Part shown: positions 1 to 8,197 of the stretch, piece by piece
Position numbering within the stretch: the first letter of the stretch is position 1
How the letters are laid out: each line of letters begins with the position of its first letter
Origin: Tatumella punctata
GTDB lineage: Bacteria; Pseudomonadota; Gammaproteobacteria; Enterobacterales; Enterobacteriaceae
DNA: 64,000 nucleotides
Direction of reading: 5' to 3'
Assembly: GCF_039523735.1 (NCBI RefSeq)
Contig: NZ_BAAAFW010000050.1
Span: 233,906-297,905 of the forward strand
The notes under the pieces: model-generated
Seen by the model: only the letters and a program-made list of their open reading frames with translations
Databases searched by the model: none
Told to the model about the DNA's origin: nothing
Position numbers and translations under genes: made by a program

Positions 1-709
1 TGTGTATCTGGGTAATTGAAACGACAGCGTTATCTGCTGAAGGTGCGTTCCGGCTGATCAGTGTCTGCAGGGCCCCGACCAGCTGACCGGCGATGATTAT
101 CGGGTCATTACCTTCGTGGGGGCGGGCTGCATGGCTGCCGGTACCTTTAATGGTGATACTGAAACGATCCACTGAGGCGGTCAGCGCTCCTGCTTTACTG
201 CCAATCACACCTGCTGGCAGGGTCGGATCATTATGCAGGCCAAAAATTGCAAATGCCTGTTTCAGTGCCCCTGTGTTAATCACATCCGGCGCGCCGAGGC
301 CGGTTTCTTCGGCGGCCTGAAACAGGATTCTGACCCGTCCTTTAAGATGTGATTCATTATTTTTTAACAGTATTGCCGCTCCCAGCGCTGCAGTACTGTG
401 AAAATCGTGGCCACAGGCATGCATCACCCCCGGGTTCTGTGAGCGATACTCTACCCCCGACTGTTCTTCGATAGGCAGTGCATCAATATCAGATCGCAAT
501 ACCACCAACGGACCGTCCGGCTGGCCGACTTCGGCAACCAGCCCGGTATTCAGTGGTAAATCCAGAATACGGATCTGGTATTGCTCCAGCTGGGCTCTGA
601 TGCGTGCGGTGGTTTCAAATTCCTGGTGAGAAAGTTCAGGAAAACGATGCAATTCATGGCGAAAAGCAATAAGACGTTCAGCAAAAGGAGTATCAGTGAT
701 CTCTGTCAT
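1..709 (-). CDS. M20D-family amidohydrolase (N-acyl amino acid deacylase type), partial
   Basis: Hydrolase of the M20D metallopeptidase family (hippurate hydrolase, N-acetylcysteine deacetylase, IAA-amino acid hydrolase), which removes the acyl group from N-acylated amino acids in the cytoplasm. The gene runs off the left edge, so only the first 236 residues are visible. Metal-ligand motifs are in place: HACGHD at residues 97-102 and the EE pair at 134-135, followed by the start of the lid domain (GTGSHAARPHEG). Translation starts at ATG 709 behind an AGGA site. It lies 12 bp downstream of the GNAT gene on the same strand, so the two are probably one operon. With the GNAT protein and the nearby flavin monooxygenase it suggests an acetylate/oxidise/deacetylate pathway for S-substituted cysteines. 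The family is secure; the substrate is inferred. Confidence 0.9.
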   Translation of the reverse strand, partial: MTEITDTPFAERLIAFRHELHRFPELSHQEFETTARIRAQLEQYQIRILDLPLNTGLVAEVGQPDGPLVVLRSDIDALPIEEQSGVEYRSQNPGVMHACGHDFHSTAALGAAILLKNNESHLKGRVRILFQAAEETGLGAPDVINTGALKQAFAIFGLHNDPTLPAGVIGSKAGALTASVDRFSITIKGTGSHAARPHEGNDPIIIAGQLVGALQTLISRNAPSADNAVVSITQIH

Positions 710-721
710 ATTTTTTTCCTG

Positions 722-1264
722 TTATTGGTTGCCTTCAGCAGGTGACTGACGTGCCAGCCAGCGTTGATGGGCCGTCTCATCAAGGATTTTTTTCATATAG
801 AGCGTGATATGGCCTTTGCCTAAATCGGCAGTGTGTATTGGCACAAAACCGCGTTTCTGATACATCTCTTTCAGCCACGGATGATTGATTGCTGTTCCTA
901 ATGAAACGGCCGGAGCCCGCAATTGGCCGATCAGTATCTCCTGCTCCAGTAACTGCTGTATTTTGCGGCCATATTGTTGTCCGGGGTAATCAGGATGTGC
1001 GGCGAACCAGCCAATATGAGGCAAGCCAAAAGGGCCCGGCAAAGGACCCCATGGATAACGGATGGTGACGGAAGCGACCATCGTATCCTGATTATACAGG
1101 CCGTAAACGCCATGATTTTTCAGATGCAGCAGGGCTTTTTCGCGGGTGGTAGTGGCGGCATCAAAATGAATACCCATGGATTTTGTCGGGGCATATGCCG
1201 CCAGTACCAGTGTCAGATAGTTATCCACCTCATCGTCTCTGACCTGACGGAAAGTAAGGCTCAT
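722..1264 (-). CDS. GNAT-family N-acetyltransferase
   Basis: Predicted acetyl-CoA-dependent N-acetyltransferase of 180 residues with a single GNAT fold. The acetyl-CoA-binding region is centred on the PDYPGQQYGRK stretch (about residues 91-101), a degenerate Q/RxxGxG/A loop, and a C-terminal MYQKRGF segment is typical of the fold's last strands. ATG 1264 follows GGAAAATATC. The gene is first in a two-gene minus-strand unit with the M20 amidohydrolase and is divergent from the dehydrogenase and monooxygenase genes. In Bacillus, SnaA/SnaB GNAT enzymes acetylate S-alkyl or S-succino cysteine before monooxygenase attack. An equivalent role here is inference from context; the sequence alone fixes only the superfamily. 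Confidence 0.85.
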   Translation of the reverse strand: MSLTFRQVRDDEVDNYLTLVLAAYAPTKSMGIHFDAATTTREKALLHLKNHGVYGLYNQDTMVASVTIRYPWGPLPGPFGLPHIGWFAAHPDYPGQQYGRKIQQLLEQEILIGQLRAPAVSLGTAINHPWLKEMYQKRGFVPIHTADLGKGHITLYMKKILDETAHQRWLARQSPAEGNQ

Positions 1265-1515
1265 GATATTTTCCGGCGTTGTGAAATAATAATAAAGTGT
1301 GCCGGATAAAGATTATCAGTAAAGTAATAACCGTCTATATATAAAAAAAATATATGCTAATTCCAATTTGGCAGCTTCAGGTAACGGCTTTTCATTGCGT
1401 AAAAAGTCAGTTGTCGTAGTATATATTGCATCTCCGCTCGGTCCCTGTCAGGGATATTTCAGCGTATTAACCATCATATTATTATGGTCTGCATTTTATT
1501 GATCAGGGTGATTTT
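1265..1515. promoter_or_regulatory. divergent intergenic region, putative shared promoters
   Basis: This 251-bp AT-rich gap separates the minus-strand GNAT/M20 unit from the plus-strand dehydrogenase/monooxygenase unit, so promoters for both must lie here or close by. It contains an A/T-only stretch (about 1335-1353) and a TATATT hexamer near 1421. I could not assign a confident -35/-10 pair or an operator. Confidence 0.4.
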
Positions 1516-2586
1516 GTGCTAGCGATCAAGTCTCCGAATGGCTATTTTCAACAGCCCGGCCTGTGTGCCCGGACCGGAAGTTATTTGCAGCCTTTTGCTG
1601 CGGATATTCGTATCTTTACCTCTCCGACCGCCTGGCAGGCGGTGAATCCACAGCTTAGCCAGAGTCTTGAGCAGCATGGTATTCGCTGGCAGCTGGAATA
1701 CCTGGCGGGTGAGTGTACACAGCAGGCAATAGAGACCCTGCAACAAAATATCGTTGCTCAGGGGGCCGGGCTGTTACTGGCGATTGGCGGCGGACGGGTG
1801 ATGGATGCGGCTAAAGCTGCCGGAGCGCAACTACCGGCGGTGAAGGTGGTAAATATGCCAACCCTGGCAGCGACCTGTGCCGCATGGTCGCCGGTCAGTA
1901 TTATTTATGATGCACAGGGCGGACACCTGCGCAGCCAGCTGTTACCGGCCATGCCGGAAATGGTACTGGTAGACAGCGAGGTTATTGCCCGCTCTGATGT
2001 GCGTTATCTGAAAGCAGGGATGGTGGATGCACTGGCGAAGCTGTTTGAATTTCGTCCCTATCAGCGTAATAACCCTGATAATTTATCTTTGCAATTAAAA
2101 ATGCTGCCGGCCCGACAGGCACTGGATATTTTCACGGAATATGCTGACCAGGCAATTGCAGATAATCAGGCCGGTAAAGTCACCCCGGCACTGATTAAAG
2201 TGATTGAAGCAAATATTGTGTTTGCCGGATTGTCTAACAGTGTCCGCGATACCCTGGCGACTCCGGGCTTTGCCCATGCGATTCACAACCGGCTTACCCA
2301 TCAGCCTGAACTGCACCACTGGCTGCACGGGGAAAAAGTCGGATTCTGCCTGCTGATACAATCTCTGATGGAAAATAACGGCAAAGCCGATAGCGGGCTG
2401 CTGGCATTATTACAACGTTATGATTCACCTCTCAGATTACCTAATCTGGCTGGTGAACGGGCTGAGGTCATACGGGCGATTGCCGGTGCGGTTCGCTTCC
2501 CGCCACAGAGTGCGGCAATGCTGCCGTTCGATATTTCGCCTGCCGCACTGGAAAAAGCATTTACCCTTGCCGATACTCTTTTTTAA
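1516..2586 (+). CDS. iron-containing alcohol dehydrogenase, HcxA (YbdH)-like
   Basis: Group III metal-dependent, NAD(P)H-linked dehydrogenase of 356 residues, close in length to E. coli HcxA (YbdH, 362). The nucleotide-binding motif GGGRVMDAAK lies near residue 92. PTLAATCAAWSPVS near residue 115 matches the HcxA signature PTIAATCAAWTPLS. Likely metal ligands are the Asp in GMVDALAK and the His residues of AHAIHN and WLHGEK. Start is GTG 1516 behind CAGGGTG. HcxA reduces 2-oxo acids such as 2-oxobutanoate and 2-oxoglutarate. Here the gene is 40 bp ahead of the flavin monooxygenase, so it might reduce an oxo-acid released from the oxidised substrate (inference). Family secure, substrate unknown. 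Confidence 0.88.
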   Translation: MLAIKSPNGYFQQPGLCARTGSYLQPFAADIRIFTSPTAWQAVNPQLSQSLEQHGIRWQLEYLAGECTQQAIETLQQNIVAQGAGLLLAIGGGRVMDAAKAAGAQLPAVKVVNMPTLAATCAAWSPVSIIYDAQGGHLRSQLLPAMPEMVLVDSEVIARSDVRYLKAGMVDALAKLFEFRPYQRNNPDNLSLQLKMLPARQALDIFTEYADQAIADNQAGKVTPALIKVIEANIVFAGLSNSVRDTLATPGFAHAIHNRLTHQPELHHWLHGEKVGFCLLIQSLMENNGKADSGLLALLQRYDSPLRLPNLAGERAEVIRAIAGAVRFPPQSAAMLPFDISPAALEKAFTLADTLF

Positions 2587-2626
2587 CACCGTTGTACGGT
2601 GATTTTGCAACAAACAGGAATAATAA

Positions 2627-3928
2627 ATGGACAGTTCAAAGAATCAGCGTCGCCTCCGTCTTGGCCTTTTTGTCCAGCCGGTGGGACATCATGTCAGTGG
2701 CTGGCGATTGACCGAAAACCTCGGCTCACCGACGGACATTGACTGGTTAATCAGCCTGGCTAAAAAAGCGGAAGCCGGCACTTTTGATCTGTTTTTTGTC
2801 GGTGATGCGCTGGCAACCAGTATGTACCGTTTACCATCAACCATGGCGCGTCTTGAACCCCTGACGATGTTATCTGCGCTGGCGGTAAATACCCGGCGTA
2901 TTGGCCTGGCGGCGACAGCATCCACAACATTCAGTGATCCCTTTACTCTGGCCCGTAGTTTTTCTTCTCTGGACCATATCAGTCGTGGCCGCGCCGCATG
3001 GAATGTGGTGACATCTTTCTCTGCGGATGTCGCGCGTAACTTCAGCCGGGAAGATATGCCAAACCATGCGGAACGTTATGGCCGTGCCCGTGAATTCCTG
3101 GAGGTTGCTGATAAATTATGGGCGGGCTGGGAAGAGGGTGCTGTACAACCGGATCCGGTCAGCGGCCGTTATTTTGTGGATGATAAGATCCAGCCGATTA
3201 ACCATCAGGGCGAACATTTCCAGGTACAGGGTCCTTTAAATATTACCCGTTCTCCTCAGGGGCGTCCGGTGATTATCGAAGCCGGATCATCGGCAGATGG
3301 TCAGAAACTGGCCGCGGAAACAGCCGAGGTTGTATTTACTGCGGCAGCCAGCCTGGAAGAAGCGCAGACTTTTTATCGCTCTCAGAAAGATCAGGTCATT
3401 GCCGCCGGACGTAATCCCGATCATGTGGTGATTATGCCAGGGGTGATGCCAATTGTTGGCCGTACCCGTGAACAGGCGAAAGCCCTGTGGAAAGAACTGA
3501 ATACCCTGGTGGATATTGATAACGGGTTACGTCAGCTTTCACTGCGTTTCGGGATCGACCTGTCGGATTACCCGCTGGACGGGCCGGTACCAGAGGTTCC
3601 GCTGGGAGAAGGTAATCAGAGCCGCGTCAGACTGATGACCGATATGGCGAAACGCGAAAATCTGACTCTGCGTGAGCTGTCGGCCATTGCTGCCGGATCG
3701 CGCGGGCATCGGGTGATTGTCGGAACGGCAGAAGATATTGCCGATGACTTCCAGCGGTGGCTGGAGCAGGGCGGGGCAGATGGCTTTAATGTTATGCCGG
3801 CCATTATGCCTGAGCAGCTGGACCTGTTTATCGAGCTGGTGATCCCGGAACTGCGTCGCCGTGGTTTATTCCATGAAGATTATGAGTTTGCCACCCTGCG
3901 TGAAAACCTCGGATTACCGGTAGTTTAA
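2627..3928 (+). CDS. LLM-class flavin-dependent monooxygenase, NtaA/SnaA/DszA type
   Basis: Luciferase-like FMNH2-dependent monooxygenase of 433 residues, the usual length for the NtaA/SnaA/DszA branch (about 430-450). Diagnostic segments are LTENLGSPTDIDW at the N terminus, SLDHISRGRAAWNVVTS near residue 108, and a C-terminal GGADGFNVMP. Such enzymes cleave C-N or C-S bonds and need a separate flavin reductase; none is visible in the window. ATG 2627 follows AGGAATAATAA. Downstream of the HcxA-like gene and divergent from GNAT plus M20, the set parallels Bacillus YxeK (monooxygenase), YxeL (acetyltransferase) and YxeP (deacetylase). Substrate assignment to S-substituted cysteine is inference. 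Confidence 0.9.
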   Translation: MDSSKNQRRLRLGLFVQPVGHHVSGWRLTENLGSPTDIDWLISLAKKAEAGTFDLFFVGDALATSMYRLPSTMARLEPLTMLSALAVNTRRIGLAATASTTFSDPFTLARSFSSLDHISRGRAAWNVVTSFSADVARNFSREDMPNHAERYGRAREFLEVADKLWAGWEEGAVQPDPVSGRYFVDDKIQPINHQGEHFQVQGPLNITRSPQGRPVIIEAGSSADGQKLAAETAEVVFTAAASLEEAQTFYRSQKDQVIAAGRNPDHVVIMPGVMPIVGRTREQAKALWKELNTLVDIDNGLRQLSLRFGIDLSDYPLDGPVPEVPLGEGNQSRVRLMTDMAKRENLTLRELSAIAAGSRGHRVIVGTAEDIADDFQRWLEQGGADGFNVMPAIMPEQLDLFIELVIPELRRRGLFHEDYEFATLRENLGLPVV

Positions 3929-3940
3929 GAGCGAGTGTTC

Positions 3941-3974
3941 ACAGGGGCGTGGTGGTCTGAGAGCCACGCCCTGT
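3941..3974 (+). terminator. hairpin after monooxygenase gene
   Basis: ACAGGGGCGTGG pairs with CCACGCCCTGT, with one bulged G, 12 bp after the monooxygenase stop codon. No U-tract follows, so it may be an imperfect terminator or an mRNA-stabilising hairpin. Confidence 0.45.
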
Positions 3975-4220
3975 CAGCAGCCATTACCTTGCCACTGCTG
4001 CTGACCGACCAGAATGATGTTAATAGCGGGTATTTTTAAGAATATTATATATTCTATAACAATATCCTTAATATATTTCATTTAAGTCATAAATAAATGA
4101 TACCCCGGGGGTTGCGTGTAAGGTAAATAATATTTTTATGCGTGCCCGGCACTGGTTTTGATATTTTATTTGATGTTTACTCTGAGGTGTTATTGACGGT
4201 TTTTTTAGTATGCATAATTT

Positions 4221-4250
4221 AAAAGAGAGTAAAAATAATTACTCTCTTTT
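4221..4250. terminator. bidirectional rho-independent terminator
   Basis: Perfect 12-bp inverted repeat (AAAAGAGAGTAA / TTACTCTCTTTT) with a 6-nt loop. The A/T ends give a T-run in both directions. It lies 18 bp beyond the stop codon of the minus-strand microcin-like gene and would end its transcript. Confidence 0.8.
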
Positions 4251-4268
4251 AAACACGATGGTCAGTGA

Positions 4269-4565
4269 TTACATTCTTCTATAGGTTTCAATATAAGCCT
4301 GTGCTTTTTCGTAGCCCAATAACCCACCATACATATAACCACCGATACCGGCACCCACGGCAGAGGCTGTCAGTCCAACCAGCTGTGCGATACCGCCAAC
4401 GATCCAGCCGCCGGCACCACCGTATTTACCACCCACTGCTGCACCGGTACCAAAACCGTCAATCGCACCAAGGATAGAACCCCAGAATGCGCCGGTCATA
4501 TCACCATCGACAATTCCTCCGGCACCGGAGACGTTCGCAGTTTCAATCACGCTCAGTTCTTTCAT
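4269..4565 (-). CDS. microcin-like double-glycine leader peptide (putative class II bacteriocin)
   Basis: A 98-residue protein beginning MKELSVIETANVSGAGG. This resembles the colicin V leader MRTLTLNELDSVSGG: a short charged start, spaced hydrophobic residues, then VSG plus small residues as the cleavage site for a C39-peptidase ABC exporter. The remaining 80 or so residues are cysteine-free, Gly/Ala-rich and hydrophobic, with many GxxxG-type spacings (GGKYGGAGGWIVGG; GAGIGGYMYGG), as in membrane-active microcins. ATG 4565 follows AGGGAG at good spacing, and a strong terminator sits behind the gene. No immunity gene, peptidase exporter or accessory protein is adjacent, so it is an orphan in this window. 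The alternative is a non-bacteriocin glycine-zipper peptide. Confidence 0.72.
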   Translation of the reverse strand: MKELSVIETANVSGAGGIVDGDMTGAFWGSILGAIDGFGTGAAVGGKYGGAGGWIVGGIAQLVGLTASAVGAGIGGYMYGGLLGYEKAQAYIETYRRM

Positions 4566-5230
4566 TTTCTGACTCCCTGTTTATATCGTAAGTGACATGA
4601 TTTCCCTTCAGTGTTCCGGCCATTAATCTGACGATTTTATTTCTGACTTAAAGTAAAAATAAATAATTCTGCCGGGGCACGGGCAAGAATATACACATTA
4701 GTAATGGAACCATTAATGAGCCTGTAAGGTGTTTGTGATTTGAGTCACATTAAAAAGTGGTAAGGGTGCAGAGTGGTGAGAATAATTCATTTAAGTTTTT
4801 TATCAGTGTAAATATTAACGGAAGAATTATAACTGACTCTGACAGGGTAATAATTTTTTACGCTAAAGTAAAACTGTCCGTAATTATTAAGCAAGTGATG
4901 CATGATCAGTTATGCTATTTTATACAGGCAGTCACTATCGCAAGCTGGCTGAAAGGCGTAAATAGCTCAGTGACCGGCCCACAGCGCCTGCTCTGCCAGC
5001 CACAGAGAACTCTATTTCCGGTTACTGCTCTGTAATTCAGGGGCAGTATGGTGTATTTTCCATCGCGAAGGCAGGATTAATCGTCCTTCGGGAAATGCTT
5101 TCACAGACCAGTAGCAGAAAAGGTATATTGATGCTGTTCTGCTGACTGGCTGATAAAACAGTGCTCAATCGCAGCACAATTATTTTTTCCTGTCCTGTCG
5201 GTGACGGGGAATCTTTGTTAGGGAGTAATT
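4566..5230. other. AT-rich gene-free gap with CRP-type promoter for the microcin-like gene
   Basis: 665 bp with no convincing gene. The left half carries the promoter and CRP site for the minus-strand microcin-like gene. The right half must hold the promoter of the RcnB-like lipoprotein, which I could not pin down. An open frame at 4757-5035 lacks a credible start site and recognisable sequence. Confidence 0.5.
4688..4749 (-). promoter_or_regulatory. class I CRP-dependent promoter (candidate)
   Basis: A perfect CRP core, TGTGA-N6-TCACA, occupies 4734-4749. On the minus strand a -10 hexamer TATATT lies at 4693-4688 with a poor -35 (TTAATG) at 4716-4711, spacing 17. This places the CRP centre about 61 bp before the expected transcription start near 4681, the classical class I position. 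An inverted repeat TAATGG-AA-CCATTA (4702-4715) overlaps the core promoter and could bind a repressor. Confidence 0.6.
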
Positions 5231-5647
5231 ATGCGTAAGCCGTTAGTTTTGGCCTCATCAGCCATCCTGATGTCAGTGAGTTTATTAAGCGGGTGTCAGA
5301 CGGCGCCGAAGGAAACATCTCAGGCACCTGTGACGACGGTTGTAGCCAATGAACCGGCAGCGGCTCCCGTCGAAGCGCCGGTGCAGACGGAAGCTCCGGT
5401 GAAGAAATTTGCTGATCCGCTGGAGAGAAGTTCAGTATTTGGTGATTTCCGCCATTACAAGATCGGGGATATTATTCCTCCGCTGTACCGCACACAGAAC
5501 TACAATATCAGCAAATGGCAGCTAAGAAAGATACCGGCACCTGCAGCTGACAGCCACTGGACCTATTTTGGTGGCGATTATGTGCTGATTGCGGATGCCG
5601 ATGGAAAAATTTTGCGGATTTTCTCTGGCGATATTATTTACCGCTAA
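5231..5647 (+). CDS. RcnB-domain lipoprotein
   Basis: A 138-residue predicted lipoprotein. A signal peptide ends in a lipobox LLSGC with the lipidated Cys at residue 22. A Pro/Ala/Glu-rich linker follows (about 25-58), then an RcnB-type domain: YKIGDIIPPLYRTQNY, the WQLRKIPAP turn and a final GGDYVLIADADGKI repeat. RcnB of E. coli is a soluble periplasmic protein affecting nickel/cobalt efflux, so the lipid anchor and linker differ from the prototype. Position 2 after Cys is Gln, which favours outer-membrane sorting. ATG 5231 follows GGGAG. It stands alone, convergent with opgB. The metal role is family knowledge and not shown here. Confidence 0.82.
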   Translation: MRKPLVLASSAILMSVSLLSGCQTAPKETSQAPVTTVVANEPAAAPVEAPVQTEAPVKKFADPLERSSVFGDFRHYKIGDIIPPLYRTQNYNISKWQLRKIPAPAADSHWTYFGGDYVLIADADGKILRIFSGDIIYR

Positions 5648-5658
5648 CGCCGGCTGCG

Positions 5659-5700
5659 GAGGATACTGACAGGCCGTACAGGCCTGCAGTCAGTGTCCTC
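5659..5700. terminator. bidirectional hairpin between RcnB-like gene and opgB
   Basis: GAGGATACTGAC pairs with GTCAGTGTCCTC (one wobble), and an inner AGGCC/GGCCT stem lies between. It sits in the 62-bp gap between convergent genes, which supports shared termination, though long T-runs are absent. Confidence 0.6.
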
Positions 5701-5709
5701 TGTGCCAGC

Positions 5710-8025
5710 TCAGTGTGGTGCTGCGGCAACCTGATCTTCATCAGGGATAATTTGCAGTGACTGCAATCCCGTTCCCAGTTTTCTTGGGTCCTGACCAATA
5801 ATATTATCCAGCATACTTTCCGTCGGCCGGGGCGGGGTGATGATCAGTGTCCGGCTTCCTTTCTGCCGTTCAAAGCGCAGCTGATAATCAGCCAGTGTGG
5901 CCGTCGGTATAAAAGAGTGCTGTTCATCACCGGCCTGTACAGAAACCGGTTTACCGATGTTCGGGCCATAGGCCTTCGCGACAATATTCAGCGTAAATTT
6001 ATCAGGCAGGGGCGAGTTGTAGGTTATCGTCACTACCGGGGCCAGATTAGCATTCGACCAGCGTCCCCAGTTTTCGTTACGGGATAATCCGCTAAAGCCT
6101 TCCACTGTGCGGGGCGCTCCGGGCAGGTAAAACAGGAAACTGTCTGACGGGTAACGAATATCATTATCCGCAATCTTCAGACGTTGTTGTATCTGGCGGT
6201 AATTCTCCTGTGAGATAACCTCCGGAGGAAAGACGACATTCCCCTGATACTTCAGAGTGTCTATGCGGGTAATTTTTGGCTGGCCCCCGGGCTGTCCGAG
6301 GGTGTAACAGAGTGAGTCTGACAGTGCCAGTTCAGGCGCCCACAGCCGGCCGGCTTTATAACATTTATCTATCCAGACGAATTTGTCATCGGCCGCAAAC
6401 TTTCTCAGCCGGGCGGTTAAGGTTTCCGCATAAACTCCTTCCGGAATAGGTTCCACTTTATCGTTATCGACTTTCACTAATACCGGCAGGCGGAAGACTG
6501 AGCCGGAAAAGCTCAGGGTGTTTTTTTGCTGATCGACACTGAACTGCTCAATACGCCGTGGAAAATTCCACAAGCGGATAATATCCGGTTTCCACTGGGT
6601 AATTTTATCCGTCAGATGGCTGAAAATTTCTGATAACGAGGTCCCTGACAGGCTGCTGCGGCCCAGACCGATAAAATTATCGCCACCCAGAATATCCAGA
6701 ACGGTTGCGCCATTATCCATCGTATTACGTTTACGGTTAATGGTCACAGGCTGTGGCTGATCGCCGCGGATGATAAAAAAGGTATCGTGACGCGGATGTT
6801 TGATCAGATAGCGGTACGCGGTGTTATTCATTGCCAGGTGATCTGAACCGACCACAATCAGCGTATTTTTAAACCACGGAGAGCTTTTTATCCGGTCAAT
6901 AAGCCGGGCAATATGTTCCTGAGAACAGGCAACGGCGCTGAACGAAAGGTTATTTTTCCCCTCGTAAGAGTAGCTTTTATTCCGGCAGGTTGCAGAAATG
7001 AAACCGTCGGGATGATGGGTATCTACGGTCAGTGCGAATAAAGCAAAGGGTTGTTTTTGCTGTGATAATTGCTGGTATTTATCAAATACTTTATCCAGCA
7101 CCGTATCGTCATAAAATCCCCAGTTATTACGGTACTGAGGGTCGGCAACCTGCGGGGCTAATTCTTCAGATCCCTGAAGGTGCTGAGCATCGAAACCATG
7201 AGACTTCAGGAAAACATCTTTTCCGCCAAAGCGCAGATCAGCCCCCTGGATAAACCAGTTCTGATACCCTGAGTTTTTCAGGATATCCCCGAGGCAAAGG
7301 TTCTGAGGGTAAAAACTGGATAATGATGCGGCGGCATTCCCTTCAAAGGGCGCGAATAACGGAATGCCGCACTGTGAAGCGACCATCCCGGCAATAGTGT
7401 AATCGGTGCCGGGTAATTGTTCGGTACGGGTAAAATCAATCGCGGAATGCATTTGTTGTTCAAGGTCGGGGGCCAGGCCGGGAAATGCCTGTGTATCGAA
7501 ATAAGTTCGCTCCAGACTCTCGGCGTAGATATACACCAGGTTAAGTGAGGGGTTGTCTATCTTCGCTGCAGGGACTTTAAAATAATCATCAAAGTCTGAG
7601 GTGTCCTGTGCCGAATGTGAAGATATCAGTGCTTTTACCTGGTGGTAAGCAGGGCTGGTGTTAATAGAAAAGGTCGCCAGCAGGCAGGCTGCAAGGGTCC
7701 AGCCCAGATGGTGCTGATGATCTTTTTTTCGCAGGAACCAGCCGAGGGCGACAAAAAATGCAACCATCAGGGTAAGTAGTCCGGCTGCGGGCAGCATATA
7801 TTTTGCGGTTCCGGCACCGGTCAGATTACTGGTCAGCGTATAGACCACCGCGTCAGTAATGCCATTGCCGGTGAAATAATCGCTGGCGAATAATACTGCG
7901 TTTAGCAACAGAAAGCTGATCAGCAGTGCCAGCATAATGACAAGCCACAGGCGATGTCGTCCGGCTTTACGTGCATATAACAGTACCGAGCTGATAAACA
8001 GCCCGCATGAGACAATGACTGACAC
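5710..8025 (-). CDS. opgB: phosphoglycerol transferase I
   Basis: Transfers phosphoglycerol from phosphatidylglycerol to osmoregulated periplasmic glucans. The 771 residues align along the whole length with E. coli OpgB (763): FASDYFTGNGITDAVVYTL near the N terminus, the sulfatase-fold segment LVYIYAESLERTYF, QLPGTDYTIAGMVASQCGIP, SHGFDAQHL, TVDTHHPDGFI and VVGSDHLAMNN. Hydrophobic N-terminal segments (about 1-110) form the membrane anchor and the rest is periplasmic. Start is GTG 8025, matching the E. coli N terminus, with GGAG upstream. In E. coli opgB lies next to yjjA-dnaC-dnaT; here the next genes are an unrelated transporter cluster. Confidence 0.97.
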   Translation of the reverse strand: MSVIVSCGLFISSVLLYARKAGRHRLWLVIMLALLISFLLLNAVLFASDYFTGNGITDAVVYTLTSNLTGAGTAKYMLPAAGLLTLMVAFFVALGWFLRKKDHQHHLGWTLAACLLATFSINTSPAYHQVKALISSHSAQDTSDFDDYFKVPAAKIDNPSLNLVYIYAESLERTYFDTQAFPGLAPDLEQQMHSAIDFTRTEQLPGTDYTIAGMVASQCGIPLFAPFEGNAAASLSSFYPQNLCLGDILKNSGYQNWFIQGADLRFGGKDVFLKSHGFDAQHLQGSEELAPQVADPQYRNNWGFYDDTVLDKVFDKYQQLSQQKQPFALFALTVDTHHPDGFISATCRNKSYSYEGKNNLSFSAVACSQEHIARLIDRIKSSPWFKNTLIVVGSDHLAMNNTAYRYLIKHPRHDTFFIIRGDQPQPVTINRKRNTMDNGATVLDILGGDNFIGLGRSSLSGTSLSEIFSHLTDKITQWKPDIIRLWNFPRRIEQFSVDQQKNTLSFSGSVFRLPVLVKVDNDKVEPIPEGVYAETLTARLRKFAADDKFVWIDKCYKAGRLWAPELALSDSLCYTLGQPGGQPKITRIDTLKYQGNVVFPPEVISQENYRQIQQRLKIADNDIRYPSDSFLFYLPGAPRTVEGFSGLSRNENWGRWSNANLAPVVTITYNSPLPDKFTLNIVAKAYGPNIGKPVSVQAGDEQHSFIPTATLADYQLRFERQKGSRTLIITPPRPTESMLDNIIGQDPRKLGTGLQSLQIIPDEDQVAAAPH

Positions 8026-8165
8026 CAGGGTATTCTCCAGAAAAATAAATCAGTTGCTGGCGTAACAGCACGGCTCTGTTTTCCGTATCCGTGGTATTAA
8101 CCGGCTAATTTTGCGAAGCAGCTCGCGAAGCTGACAGTTAATCCCTGTGCAATCACCTGCAATAC

Positions 8166-8197
8166 TGTCATATTCATGACATATCTTTACGATATGT
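8166..8197. promoter_or_regulatory. two overlapping inverted repeats upstream of opgB
   Basis: TGTCAT-ATTC-ATGACA (8166-8181) overlaps ACATATC-TTTAC-GATATGT (8179-8197); both are perfect. They lie about 140-170 bp upstream of opgB and could be protein-binding sites or alternative hairpins. No known regulator was recognised. Confidence 0.4.

Larger units (their letters stand above)
3929..4268. other. AT-rich gene-free gap
   Basis: 340 bp between the monooxygenase and the microcin-like gene. It holds a G/C hairpin just after the monooxygenase (3941-3974) and a strong symmetrical terminator (4221-4250). The middle is very AT-rich and I see no gene in it. Confidence 0.5.

Noticed and set aside
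4757..5035. 92-codon plus-strand frame opposite the microcin promoter, considered as an immunity gene
   Set aside because: GTG start lies within a few bases of the CRP site without a good ribosome site, the composition is unlike a small membrane immunity protein, and it points away from the peptide gene.
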